A stretch of DNA of 64,000 nt, from the NCBI GenBank assembly GCA_946894095.1, contig OX335659.1, positions 4,347,501 to 4,411,500 of the forward strand, given 5' to 3'. This document shows, one piece after another, positions 53,769-64,000 of the stretch. This DNA is from Incurvaria masculella. Its lineage: Eukaryota > Arthropoda > Insecta > Lepidoptera > Incurvariidae. The translations under genes were made by a program, and so were the position numbers. The notes beneath the pieces are model-generated. The model was not told the origin of the DNA. It did no database searches and was given only the letters and a program-made list of their open reading frames with translations. Position 1 is the first letter of the stretch. Each line of letters opens with the position of its first letter.

Positions 53769-54047
53769 AATGGTTCGGAATCCATGTAAAACTGTAGGTC
53801 CCCTTCCCCTACTAGGTGGTAGGGTTCAAGCCCGCCCGGGTTGGTACCATCGCATTGCATGAAAAAATGGTCGAAGCGGCAATGAAAAGTTGTCCGTGTT
53901 TTCCATCCAGTTCAATGTAGCCGTCCTCATAAAGGGCCTCATATTTGCATGGCACCAAATTCCTTCGGGAATGTGATGTATTGGGCTGATATCATAACGG
54001 TAGTTGTGTGGTATTAGCCATCCATGTCAGGTCGCATAAAAAAATAA
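53769..54047 (+). mobile_element. 5'-truncated SINE, tRNA-type tail
   Basis: It begins at GGTTCGGAATCCATGTAAAA and is complete from there to CATGTCAGGTCGCATAAAAA. The head is missing. Confidence 0.85.
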
Positions 54048-54537
54048 TTCTGCAAGTATATTTTTATTTTCTAAAAATGTCACACAACAGAGAAAGGCAA
54101 ACGTGTATGAAGATTTTTAGTGTTTTTCAAATGATTAGAAATCTACGTTTGTATGGATAGACTACGGGCCGTTCTTAATGTACATGTTAAGCATGTGTAA
54201 ATGCACCTTTACGGTTCAATCTATTTCTGCTGAACACGATGAACTCATGCTCTCCTTCGCCGGATGACCATCTCGCTAGCGCGTTTTTTGTCTGTACGCC
54301 TCCTATAAGTATCTCGTTTTTTTAAGTTTAGCAGTTCCGTTAGAACTGATCCTAGTTTTGCCGGTGTATTCTGGTTCGATTCATGTAAATTCAATCAGCT
54401 GTTGCCGGCAATTTTACATAGTTCCGACTCTCAAGCAGATCGGGCGGAAATTTAAAGCAAGCAAATACAAATTAATGTGCAGTGCCCATTTTCCTTATGA
54501 AAACATGTTAAGCTCGAACTCCGAAGTGATGTAGGAT

Positions 54538-54715
54538 GTGGCGCAGGAGTGGGTGGAATTGCCTTACATCCCAGAGGTCTGGGTTCAAATCACCGCCCGT
54601 TCACCCCAACACAACGCATTCCCGTAGGATTTGGTGCCGTACCAGGACCTTCCTAACCACAGCTACATTGAACTGGATGGGAAACACGGTCAATTTTTCA
54701 TTGCCGCTTCGACCA
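54538..54715. mobile_element. SINE pieces: tRNA-like head (+) and body (-)
   Basis: TGGGTTCAAATCACCGCCCG at 54586 is a B-box-like head fragment. From 54630 the body runs in reverse (TTGAACTGGATGGGAAACAC, CATTGCCGCTTCGACCAT) and abuts the oligo(T) of the next SINE. Confidence 0.65.
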
Positions 54716-54928
54716 TTTTTTTTTATGCGACCTGACATGGTTACCACCTAGTAGGGGAAGGGGACCTACAGTTTTACATGGATTCCGAACCATGGAGCAG
54801 CTCACATTAGTGACGAAATGCACTTATCGAACTCGGAAAGAGAAAGACAGTGGTGCATGTCGGTATTAAACCCAGGCCTCTGGTACGCTAGGCCAGTTCC
54901 CGCGCCACTAGGCTACGAGCCGCTCAAA
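54716..54928 (-). mobile_element. Short tRNA-headed SINE (internal deletion)
   Basis: Read on the minus strand it has GTAGCCTAGTGGCGCGGGAA, CTGGGTTTAATACCGACATG and CTACTAGGTGGTAACC, then directly CATGTCAGGTCGCATA and A9. The deletion resembles that of the 38913 copy. Confidence 0.85.
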
Positions 54929-54929
54929 T

Positions 54930-55020
54930 GCCATGTTGTCATTCAATGCGTTACTACCAGCCGAGCGGGTTTCAGTCCACCACCTAGTAGGATCTATTTT
55001 ACATGGGTTCGGAACGAAAG
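54930..55020 (-). mobile_element. SINE fragment
   Basis: The reverse reading gives GGTTCGGAACCCATG-like and CTACTAGGTGGTGGAC, then GGTAGTAACGCATTGAATG. Confidence 0.5.
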
Positions 55021-55454
55021 TGGTGCTACCTCGTATTTCGATCACGCTGTCCGTTTTGATAGCTTTGTCTATACCCGAGCAGGCCCCACGAAGAGCTGCT
55101 AGGTGAGGTATACAAATAAATAATGCTAATGTACGTTTATCTAAAGCTATAAATACCTCTAGCGCGTGGGTGGATTTTTTCGCAGTCGTTTCGGAAAAAC
55201 AACACAAACGCCATTAATTATTAAAATACATTAACGATCATTTATTACCTTATTTTACATTACTTTAAATTCAACTTAAACTTGGAGACTTTCTTGTTCA
55301 ATTCGCATAGATATACTCCTAATGTTCAGGTATACCATAAAAACTCAGTCAAATGACGAATAAGAACTAGAGAAATATTAAATTGTTCGTGCTAAGCAAG
55401 TACGCCGCTATTCATAGAAAATGCTCCTAGAATCGACCGTACAGCAAGAGCATG

Positions 55455-55830
55455 TGAATTAATATGCGAAGGTAAATATACTTTTTCGTACTAAGCAGGT
55501 ACGTCGCCTATTCCAAGGAATGTGACATGTATGTATGTATAATCGACCGTGAAGCAAGGACACATTAATTGAAGAAAGAGCCCAGTAAAAAGAACTACTT
55601 TACAAATATATTGCAAGGCTGGACCCGAACCAGCAAAACATACCATTCGCGGGTATTGCGTCCACCAATTTCGCTACCGGCTGTACACCCATAATTTGGA
55701 ATTCTCCTATAGTCCCTCTTCCCGTAATGAATGCCTCCTACTAACACAGTGTTTAAGATTATACCTACATACATTTATTTAACGCTTCATCTGCGTTGCG
55801 GACATTGACTGCAATGATTGAACATTCAAA
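55455..55830 (-). mobile_element. tRNA-headed SINE, second copy
   Basis: It matches the plus strand of 6205-6585: head GGTAGCGAAATTGGTGGACG, T-arm GCTGGTTCGGGTCCAGC, body TCTTTTTACTGGGCTC and end ATGTCACATTCCTTGG. The upstream shared part contains AATGTCCGCAACGCAGATGA. Confidence 0.78.
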
Positions 55831-55834
55831 CATA

Positions 55835-56950
55835 TTGCCATCATCACCAAAATCGTATTTGGCTTGAATTGAATCGGCAAGTAAACGATTAAAAAGTCCT
55901 ACAGCATACACCTTCCCATAATTTCGACACTTGTTCAGTAGTTCTTTGAACAGCATTCTTTCATTAATTTACTATCGGTTACATTCACATTTACTGCTAA
56001 CTTCCACTGTTTACTTCATCTCTCCAATGAGAATTGTTTACCTAAGTTAATAAGATTCAAATTTTGATAATTTAGTATGGCAGATTTGATGGTTCCTTTA
56101 GTGATATTTAGAAATCGTTTGGTGCATGCGGAACCATCTTTACTAGAGTCCGACTATAGCTACATTTATCTGTGCTCGCGTCTATAAAACTTTAGCTGTC
56201 GAATATATTTAATGGGGCTGACCATTTTGTCTTTTTAACGAATGTATTATTCAACAAATTCTCTAAACATTAATTAGTTTATAACGTAATTCTTGATTTG
56301 AGCCTAGCGTCATTGCCGCCACACCCAAGTGTTCACTTTTATTTTATTCGAGTTTTCTGCAATCAACTGGCTCTAGCCGTGCGCGTAAGGAACATATAAG
56401 TCAGCTTGAAAAGCTGACGCCCATTTATTGAAGGCGGTTTCCCAATTTTCTGGGTCATTTTAGCCGTGATATATTGATCGAAATGTAGTCCTTAGTAATC
56501 CTTGCAATTGGCTTTTTATTTTTAGCCTTTTTTTTATGTACTAGAACGCTTTTTGATTCGATTTATTAAGGTAAGGTACTACTTATGTATTGGTGTATCT
56601 GCTCATTTTTGTTTAACAGCATTGCTTATACAGCGAAAGACTTTGTCTTGCAAGTAATGTTAAATGTTGTAATATTGATACGTACTATAAAATTTCATCC
56701 GAAAGCTGATTCACTTCATCCGGGGAATGCGGACGAATATTGAGAAAACTAAGGTTTTCGCAACATTTTCCGTAGCCATTTTGAAGAATGTATGGAAGCA
56801 GCATTTCGGCACAGATAATCAAGGTATATTGGATATGGATTTGTTTTCAATACACTAGGCTGTGGTGCACTTTACTAGCGTACAGGGCCGCTTCAAAAGC
56901 ATTCGTGGCCTAGGGTTTTGTGAGGCTGAGAAGCCGGCAGCGTAAGACAC
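55835..56950. other. No recognisable feature
   Basis: This is AT-rich DNA without supportable genes or repeats. Confidence 0.35.
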
Positions 56951-56959
56951 TACTAATGG

Positions 56960-57230
56960 ATTGGTCGTTCGGATTCCACGTAGGTTCGGATTCCACTATA
57001 GGTGGATTACTTACTAGGTGGTAGGGTTAATTCCGCCTAGTAATAGTACTAATACTATCTTATTGAATGAACGATGGTCCGATCGACATTGAAAATTGTC
57101 CGTTATTTCAACCAATTCAATTTAGCTGTGTAATTTAATGAAGGTCCTGGCATGGCGCCTAGTTCCCTTTAGGTAAGTTCGGCTAATATCATGCCAGTCT
57201 TTGTGGTCATGTCCAGTCACACAGGAAAAA
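56960..57230 (+). mobile_element. Old SINE copy, 5S-type tail
   Basis: It has GGTTCGGATTCCAC twice, ACTTACTAGGTGGTAGGGTT, GGTCCTGGCATGGCGCCTAG and TCATGTCCAGTCAC. Many substitutions make it the most diverged of the recognisable copies. Confidence 0.68.
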
Positions 57231-57239
57231 CAGAAAGCT

Positions 57240-58200
57240 GAAAGTATAAAAAAACTGACTGATCAAATTATAAAAATACTGATCATAGATCGTAGGTTGT
57301 TTATTATTTCTATTGCAATAAAATTAATTAGTCAATAAAAAAATAAAAAAAGATTCGGACTCCCTTTTTTTAAGTCGGTTAAAAATAAAAAGTAAACGAC
57401 TCTACACCTACTCTCTCTACTCTACAGTATATCTATATCTTCAATATATCTTAACAATATATCTTCAGACGTTATCGACACAAATACATAGCTAGGAGGC
57501 TGTAGTCCACAGCACTGGTCAACAGATTTCCCGCCAGTCAAAGATGTGCCAGTTCAATTCAATTTGCACAAAAACGCTATTACGAACCAAAACAAAACTT
57601 GCTCCATTGTCGTTAAGATAATAACGGACACCAAGATGGCCTCCGCTTGATGCCACACACATTGGCATTCCAAGTCCCAGAGCGTCCGAGTAGCATCTCG
57701 GATTTTTATCGAGGGGAACCTCGACCTTTTAGGTGGAAGGTCAAACAAGAGGCACTAATGTTGGATTAATTAAATTAGACTGTGTACCATAAATAAACTA
57801 TTGAATTACCAAAAAACTGTATTTGATGGAAGGAGAATGTAATTGGAATATCAATTTAATTTATCATAACATTAATCTGAATCTTAAGTTTTATAAAAAA
57901 TTCAAATCCAAAGGCAACTCTAATTATTAAAGTGAATCGACAAAAATGTATGAACCAAAACTTACATAAAAATTAAATTTTCAATTTTTTTTCCTCTAGA
58001 TGTTTTTAGTTAAGGGGGTGTTAACACCTGATTGCATTCAGTTCCATATGGGCGTAAGTGAAAGCACATTTTACTATTCTTAAATATAATTACAACTAAT
58101 TTGGAAAATTTAAAAAGATGGAAGTTAGAATTGTACAGCTGTGTTTTAAACATACATATAATTATTTACACATATCTAAGGCTCCCATTCTTTTTTCAAT
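57240..58200. other. No recognisable feature
   Basis: This is AT-rich DNA. No gene, hairpin or named repeat was found. Confidence 0.35.
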
Positions 58201-58204
58201 TTAA

Positions 58205-58739
58205 GGTGGCCCAACCCGCTCATCTCCCCATACAAAAGGGGAAAGAAGATCACGCCCATATTTCTTGTCAGAGATCCAAAATTTTGCTCAAAATTTGATT
58301 GAATTTATTTGATCGAACTAGATGTCTGATGACCATTGTCATTGTAAAATTGTGTTTGGTTTCTAAGTTACAAGGTCCGAAAGTTCGAATTTTTCGCGCG
58401 TTTTATATAATAACTTTAGAGGTGGATTACGCAATGATAAAGTAAGAACATCTTAAAAAGATTAGTCTTCAGACATAGCTTATTTAATCAAGATTTATGA
58501 TCTATTTGGTTTTTGTTAGATTTTTGACTACAGCGGTCGTCAATGAGTCGTTTTGAAATTAAAATTTTCGTAAATCTTACCAAATCATACACTATGCGCA
58601 TTGTCTTTTTTGTGGACATGTTGCATCTTCCTCATCACGGAGCCTGTCTTATTCTTTGAAACAGAGAAGGTCCCAGAGCGCAACAGCACGGTTTTGTACC
58701 GTGCCCGCGAATGAGTTAGGCCCGCCGGGTTGGGCCGCC
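58205..58739 (+). mobile_element. piggyBac-like MITE, intact ends, TTAA duplication
   Basis: The ends GGTGGCCCAACCCG and CGGGTTGGGCCGCC are inverted with one mismatch. TTAA lies exactly outside each end (58201-58204, 58740-58743), the target of piggyBac-type elements. It is 535 bp long and has no coding capacity. Relatives are at 2836, 24168 and 53430. Confidence 0.88.
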
Positions 58740-58743
58740 TTAA

Positions 58744-59455
58744 AGGGATTTTTTAAGCATATTAACTCCGTTTGAGCAATCAAAGCATCGGGGTCTTACG
58801 GGTCTTTAAATTATGACTTCACCGTCAATCTACAAATGTACTTTTTTGATTATCTAAATTAGTTGTACTTATTTTTAAATACAATTAAATGTTGTTTTAC
58901 TTACGCCCTTATGGAATTGAATGCATTCAGGTGCTATAACACCTCCTTAATTTTTTTATTGTATTCTATGCGCTTGATACTTCCTATTATCACAAAATAG
59001 GAAGTATAAAAAAAAAAACAATGAATAATTAACAATCACATACTGAACTGCTTCATTTTGTCATTTATTGTACTAAGAACAAAATGTTTTGGTTAAGATA
59101 TGAGCAGATACATATCTGAATTTAATATTATATTATCTGAGTTTAAGTCCCCAACATTAACGCTCAAGTCATTATACAAACTCTTTATGGTTGAGTTAGC
59201 AAGCGATTCCGTTTTTCCTTTAAACATGAAACACTCAGGCTTATAATCCAATAAGTGCTTGGGTTTGACATTTGATATTTACAGTGTATTGCATTTTGCA
59301 AACCTTGTAGTTTCATGCAATAGCTATGGCCAGAGGACACGAGAGCATTTTGCCCCCAGGGAGGAAACTAATTTGTCAATAAAAAAACCGTACCATGCCA
59401 AAAAAAATCACGGTTCTTGTATTTGTATTTTTACGGACAGTACTTAGAGGCTTCG
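58744..59455. other. No recognisable gene; short hairpin
   Basis: ATACTTCCTATT and AATAGGAAGTAT face each other at ~58977-59007. Otherwise this is AT-rich DNA. Confidence 0.35.
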
Positions 59456-59460
59456 TAATG

Positions 59461-59505
59461 TAATAGGGTTCCGTTTGCACCCTTTGGGTACGGGACCCTA
59501 AAAAT
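59461..59505 (-). mobile_element. (GTCC)n element terminal scrap
   Basis: AATAGGGTTCCGTTTGCACC and CTTTGGGTACGGGACCC correspond to the terminal hairpin of the (GTCC)n element. Confidence 0.7.
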
Positions 59506-59959
59506 ACTTTTGAGATAGAAAGAATTATTAGATAAAAAGAATTATGCACACAAGTCATAATTGATTTTTTTCATTAATGCATGCATGGCACTTATTCACA
59601 TAGTTATATGCGCAATTGTTTACATAGATGCGATCCATGTCCCTCTCATATATTTGGTTTTTTTGTTAGAATGACGACGTTAGTATGATGGGAAGATTTG
59701 CTTTTTTGTACTGTTTCTTTTGCACGTGCACACTGCTCACACACTTTAATAATTGGAAAATAGTTTCCGCCAACAAACTGCTTTTGAAAGGCGTGTAAAT
59801 ATTGGTTTTTAACATGTAAATGTTCTTGATGTTATAAATGATTACAAAATAAAAATAAATACACCACCACAAACCTCAATCGGCAATATCCCGTTTCATC
59901 CACAAGGAAAACACACAACTGCCTCCACGAAGACCACCTCACACAGAATATCCTTTTCA

Positions 59960-60235
59960 CGACCGTCCAAGCAGTTCCCGAGTTCTTGCTTTCGCAAAAG
60001 CGCGCGTGTTCGACGAAGTTTCCGGCAGCGAGGCGTGCGCGCGCCGCGGCGGGTGTGCGTCGACTTGGAACGATATTATTATGTTCTGTGCTTGGAGCCG
60101 GCTGCGGCTGTGGGATTCGCCGATGCAACGTCGCGGTAGAACCGAGCAGTGGACGCCATCAAAAGGTGACAGAGGTTGCGACCGTTGCGACCATTGGCGA
60201 AGATACCTATGTAGCGTATTTCGCGAAGTTGTCAA
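59960..60235. other. GC- and CpG-rich island, product unknown
   Basis: About 270 bp with clustered CpG (GCGTGCGCGCGCCGCGGCGG at ~60031) stands in AT-rich surroundings. Frames of 90-98 codons are open on both strands, but none is recognisable. It may be a promoter or first exon of an unseen gene. Confidence 0.35.
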
Positions 60236-60464
60236 TATTTCTTTATATAGTTTTTTATTCGACAGGGTGTAAGATGTAACTCTTTAAAATAGTTATCTGG
60301 TGGTACCTAAACTGTATTATTTCATCCTAATACAGGCTGCGAGATGTTTTAATGATGCCACAGAACTTTTTGTTTTGCGTCTCGCATGTTATTGGTGGCT
60401 TGTCTTGTGATATTCGCCAATCACACTGAATTTCTGAAGCTTTCAGGGGAATGTGGACTTGCCT

Positions 60465-60565
60465 TCCTCGCCAGAGGTCACGGTCCTGGCCTCATTCATT
60501 CACCACTTTATTTCTCTTTCTGAGTTAGATAAGTGCATTTCGTTACGAATACGAGCAGTTCCATG
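60465..60565 (+). mobile_element. SINE head fragment, tRNA type
   Basis: It contains CTTTCTGAGTTAGATAAGTG, CATTTCGTTACGAATACGAG and CAGTTCCATGG, which are in the spacer of the tRNA-headed SINE, preceded by a weak B-box region. Confidence 0.6.
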
Positions 60566-60569
60566 GTAT

Positions 60570-61130
60570 AATAAATTAATTAAAAATAAAACAAATAAAA
60601 TACTCCATAAAAATTGTACATATACGTTACAAGATACATTCAAGATTTGGAATAAGTCTTAGTGATGAGTTTGCCTTTCTGCAGTTTGGATTTTGTTTTG
60701 AATTGTCTGTAATTGCGCAAAATAATGTATTCAGTCGTTTAAGTTTACGCGTAGTAAGGCGCGAGAGTACGCGTAAGATTAACTGTTGAAATGTGAAGAA
60801 CGCAAAAAATAGATAAAAATATGTAGGTAAATTAAATTATATGCAACCATAACGTGTTTACACAAAAAAATTACATAGGTTTACGACAAATAAAACGAAA
60901 ATAATATAAAGTTCGAATATACGTCTAATATAACGTCGTTCCGTCCTCTCTCTGCATTGAGATGATTTCAACGGTTCACTTAATTAGCTGATGATCATAA
61001 ATCCAACTTTATTTATGACCGTTCGGTAATTAACTGAACCGTAAAGTCTACATAACTGTAAGGTACTAGAACGAACTGTGTCTCCGAAAACAATATTTTT
61101 TTGAGTTGGGAGCCAATAACTGTTTTTTAA
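60570..61130. other. Unassigned, with imperfect inverted repeat
   Basis: ACGGTTCACTTAATTAGC (~60970) faces AATTAACTGAACCGT (~61040). The 5' edge of the following retroelement could lie here, but no border is visible. Confidence 0.4.
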
Positions 61131-63869
61131 ATTAATTGCAACCTAGCTAGTAATCCAAATAGCAACGGAATCATTTTAACATATGCAAAACAACATTTTA
61201 ATGAAGACATTCAACGTTTTAAGAAGACAATAACCATTATACGCAGAATTCCAAGAGGCGCCAGAGAATGTGTAGCGAAAGACCTGACGGATGTATTGAA
61301 CAAATGCTGTACAGAAAACACAGTTTATTGGTGGCAACAACTTTTTACATTCTCTTATAGAATACTACACATAGAAAAAGAATCTAAGGGTTCCTTGACT
61401 GCAAAAATCAAGAAAAATGTCGGCAACAATAGTATAAATTGCACTCCACAGTCAGCCAATTGCATGACATTGAAGAGTTCAACAATTTACAAGAGAGCAG
61501 AAATGAAAGTTTACGATGGTGACGTTCGTGGAGCAGTCAGAATACTATCATCGACGAGCAGTTTTGCGGATGCAAATGAAAATACCTTGCATGAACTTTC
61601 ACAGAAACATCCTTTACCCTCAAGACCACTTAATCTCACGAATTTACCACAATATCCTAATGAATATCTAACTACAAAAAAGGATAATATTTTGTCAGCA
61701 ATTAAATCCTTTCCCTGTGGCTCTGCAGCGGGAATCGATGGTTTATCTCCACAGCATCTTAAAGACCTTGTAACATCATCAAACGGCGAGACGGGTAGTA
61801 AGCTACTTGAAGCTCTGACGAAAGTGTCAAATTTGATGCTATCTGGAGGTGTTGTAAAAGAGTTCACTCCTGTTTTATATGGTGCATCACTTTGTGCACT
61901 TGCTAAAAAGGACGGCGGCATTCGTCCGATTGCCGTTGGCTGTACAATTCGCCGCCTGGTTTCAAAAATAGCATGCCAGTCTGTACAAAAAACGCTTGGC
62001 GAAATGTTCCGGCCTATACAAGTTGGTTATGCAACCAAAGGTGGAGCGGAGGCCGCGGTACATGCAGTACGCACATTTATAAACGATGCCGATGGACCTG
62101 ATATTTTAGTGAAAATAGACATTAAGAATGCATTTAACTCTCTCGAACGGGACGCCCTACTTCTGGCCATCAACGAGCACATTCCAAGTTTATATCCATA
62201 TGTTTTTCAATGTTATTCAGCGTATTCTAATCTTTTTTATAATGAATCAATTCTAAGCTCAGCACTCGGCTGCCAGCAAGGAGATCCTCTGGGCCCCGCA
62301 ATTTTTTGTCTCGCCATACATGAAATTGTTAAAAGTCTTCAGTCAAAATTAAATATCTGGTATCTGGATGATGGAGTCCTTGCAGGAAGTGCGGACGAAG
62401 TAATCAAGGACCTCAATATACTTATAGAAAAGTTTAAAGAAATAGGACTAGTATTAAATCCGACAAAGTGCGAAGTAATTGTTTTCCCGAATGTTACAAA
62501 TGACGATAGTAAAATTATTTTGGAAAGATTGAATTTAGTAACACCAGGAATACAAGTTATGGAACGAAAAAATATGTTACTTCTAGGTGCGCCATTAGTT
62601 GATGAGTCCATGGATTCTCTAATTACTACAAAATGTGAACAATTTAAATTATTTACAGAGCGCATTCTAAACCTTCATCCACATGTATCAATCTTTTTAT
62701 TAAAAAATTGTTTTTGTATACCAAGGATGACATATTTTTTAAGATGTTGCCCTCTGTGGCGGCAAACAGTTTTTTTGGCAAAAGTGGATAATGAATTCAG
62801 GACGTCTATGGAAAAAATATTAAACATTAAATTGGAAAATGACAGCTGGATACAGGCTACTTTCCCAATTTCATTTGGAGGTATTGGTATTCGACGTGTC
62901 GCTGACATCGCCCTTCCGGCTTTTTTAGCTTCTACTCATGCTAGTATTGACCTCATTGGTGCAATCCTTAATCCATCACTTGGCAGTGATTTTGAGGTCA
63001 ACTATGCGGGGGAAGCTACAGAAGCTTGGAGATCGAGGGCAGGGACTGCCGAGATGCCAATAGCACCGAAGGTTCAAAGAAATTGGGACACACCGTTAAT
63101 AAAGATTACACATTCAGATCTCCTTGCTGGCACAGAAACAATCAAAGCTCGTTTGCTAGGAGTTACTTGCGAGGAATCTGGGGCGTGGCTTAAAGCTTAC
63201 CCCTCACCACACCTCGGCACCCTTCTGGAGAAAAACACGCTACGGATTTGCATCGCTCTCCGGATTGGGGCTAAGGTGTGTCAACCTCACACTTGTATCT
63301 GCGGGTCCAGCGTTGATAGCTTTGGTCATCATGGGCTGTCATGCCGGCGGAGTGCAGGTCGCATGCCTAGACATTATGCAATCAACAACATTATCAAACG
63401 ATCTTTGAACTCCGCTGGAATCCCTAGCATACTAGAACCGCCAGGCCTGTTTCGATCAGACGGCAAAAGACCAGACGGTATGACCCTGGTCCCGTGGAAA
63501 AAGGGAAAGGCATTAGTGTGGGATGCAACGTGCGCTGACACACTAGCGCCGAGCCACGTCCTTGCTTCCTCGCGCTTAGGTGGGGCTGCGGCAGCCATTG
63601 CTGCAGGTAACAAAAGAAAAAAATATGAGTCGCTATCAGACCTCTTTGAATTTTTACCTTTTGCGGTGGAAACTCTTGGTGCGTGGTCATCCGAGTCCTT
63701 AGCTTTCGCAGATGTGCTTGGAAAACTCTTAAGCGAGACCTCGGGCGATTCACGCTCCAAAATGTTTTTTGTTCGCCGCATAAGCATTGAAATTCAAAGA
63801 GGAAATGCTATAAGTATTTTAGGGACAATGGCTGCCTCGGCAGACCTAGAGGAGATATTTTATTTATAA
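61131..63869 (+). CDS. REL-type non-LTR retrotransposon reverse transcriptase, intact frame
   Basis: This is a long polymerase-endonuclease protein of a non-LTR retroelement. The frame is open from 61131. No in-frame ATG occurs before 61296, where a TTG begins the usual 857-residue reading, so the true N-terminus is probably missing. The reverse transcriptase shows RPIAVGCTIRR, QVGYATKGGAEAAVHA, LVKIDIKNAFNSLERD (motif A), GCQQGDPLGPAIFCL (motif B), WYLDDGVLAG (motif C) and GLVLNPTKCEV (motif D), about residues 165-400. Near the C-terminus is a zinc-knuckle-like CICGSSVDSFGHHGLSC. Then RPDG and, 14-15 residues on, VWDATCADT resemble the PD...D core of restriction-like endonucleases of R2-type LINEs. 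The last 65 residues (GAWSSES, RISIEIQRGNAISILG) recur in three relics. The family name is uncertain. Confidence 0.85.
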   Translation: MNCNLASNPNSNGIILTYAKQHFNEDIQRFKKTITIIRRIPRGARECVAKDLTDVLNKCCTENTVYWWQQLFTFSYRILHIEKESKGSLTAKIKKNVGNNSINCTPQSANCMTLKSSTIYKRAEMKVYDGDVRGAVRILSSTSSFADANENTLHELSQKHPLPSRPLNLTNLPQYPNEYLTTKKDNILSAIKSFPCGSAAGIDGLSPQHLKDLVTSSNGETGSKLLEALTKVSNLMLSGGVVKEFTPVLYGASLCALAKKDGGIRPIAVGCTIRRLVSKIACQSVQKTLGEMFRPIQVGYATKGGAEAAVHAVRTFINDADGPDILVKIDIKNAFNSLERDALLLAINEHIPSLYPYVFQCYSAYSNLFYNESILSSALGCQQGDPLGPAIFCLAIHEIVKSLQSKLNIWYLDDGVLAGSADEVIKDLNILIEKFKEIGLVLNPTKCEVIVFPNVTNDDSKIILERLNLVTPGIQVMERKNMLLLGAPLVDESMDSLITTKCEQFKLFTERILNLHPHVSIFLLKNCFCIPRMTYFLRCCPLWRQTVFLAKVDNEFRTSMEKILNIKLENDSWIQATFPISFGGIGIRRVADIALPAFLASTHASIDLIGAILNPSLGSDFEVNYAGEATEAWRSRAGTAEMPIAPKVQRNWDTPLIKITHSDLLAGTETIKARLLGVTCEESGAWLKAYPSPHLGTLLEKNTLRICIALRIGAKVCQPHTCICGSSVDSFGHHGLSCRRSAGRMPRHYAINNIIKRSLNSAGIPSILEPPGLFRSDGKRPDGMTLVPWKKGKALVWDATCADTLAPSHVLASSRLGGAAAAIAAGNKRKKYESLSDLFEFLPFAVETLGAWSSESLAFADVLGKLLSETSGDSRSKMFFVRRISIEIQRGNAISILGTMAASADLEEIFYL

Positions 63870-63950
63870 TGCACATACTATATTCTCTATTTAGTTTAAT
63901 TTGTTTTATGTTCATTACTCTAAAGAAATAAATAAATAAAACATTTCATA
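63870..63950 (+). other. 3' UTR of the REL-type element
   Basis: TGCACATACTATATTCTCTA and TTTAGTTTAATTTGTTTT are shared with the 13711 relic; beyond that the two differ. Here (AAATA)n-like bases follow and may be the tail. The last 50 bases of the window show nothing further. Confidence 0.55.
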
Positions 63951-64000
63951 TTATTTTACGTTTACGGATAAACAGTGTTCAGCTTACTTATTTAGCTCGA

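Noticed and set aside
54818..55102. 94-codon frame and its opposite-strand partner
   Set aside because: They lie on SINE sequence in both directions.

Overview
The window looks like insect nuclear DNA, most probably from a moth or butterfly. The DNA is AT-rich, full of introns and heavily loaded with transposons. It carries repeated copies of a (GTCC)n-containing element of a kind common in Lepidoptera, together with RTE- and CR1-type LINE pieces. No bacterial-style operons, rRNA genes or CRISPR arrays were seen. All coordinates and motifs were read by eye from the sequence; no database search was possible.

Left third (1-13.4 kb, minus strand): one host gene, the 5' part of a sidestep-family immunoglobulin cell-surface receptor. 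Fourteen coding exons can be placed. The reading frame passes through all 13 splice junctions without a stop (766 codons, then off the left edge). They encode a signal peptide, five Ig domains, an FN3-like domain, one membrane helix and the start of a cytoplasmic tail. The exons are small GC-rich islands. The introns hold RTE fragments, a tRNA-headed SINE, several MITEs, a nested LINE insertion and, in intron 1, a higher-order minisatellite of about 117 bp units.

Middle (13.5-45.6 kb): no host gene could be identified. The region is a mosaic of MITEs (TA, TTAA or 8-bp target duplications visible for several), about twenty copies or fragments of one SINE family, (GTCC)n elements, short 3' relics of an unusual reverse-transcriptase family, and a cluster of three consecutive perfect hairpins at 19.2-19.4 kb.

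Right third (45.6-64 kb): a nearly full-length CR1-group LINE on the minus strand (45911-51868). Its ORF1 has a PHD finger and an FP25-like domain; its ORF2 has endonuclease and reverse-transcriptase domains with one frameshift. It has split a SINE in two, so its borders are known almost to the base. At 61.1-63.9 kb on the plus strand lies a long intact reverse-transcriptase ORF with a C-terminal zinc knuckle and a restriction-like endonuclease motif. The three short relics at 13.7, 38.6 and 39.7 kb are 3' ends of the same family.

The strongest candidate for something new is the SINE family. Its copies share their first ~16 bp and their body, but the segment between is either 5S-rRNA-like or tRNA-like, and the two versions have their own diagnostic tail bases.
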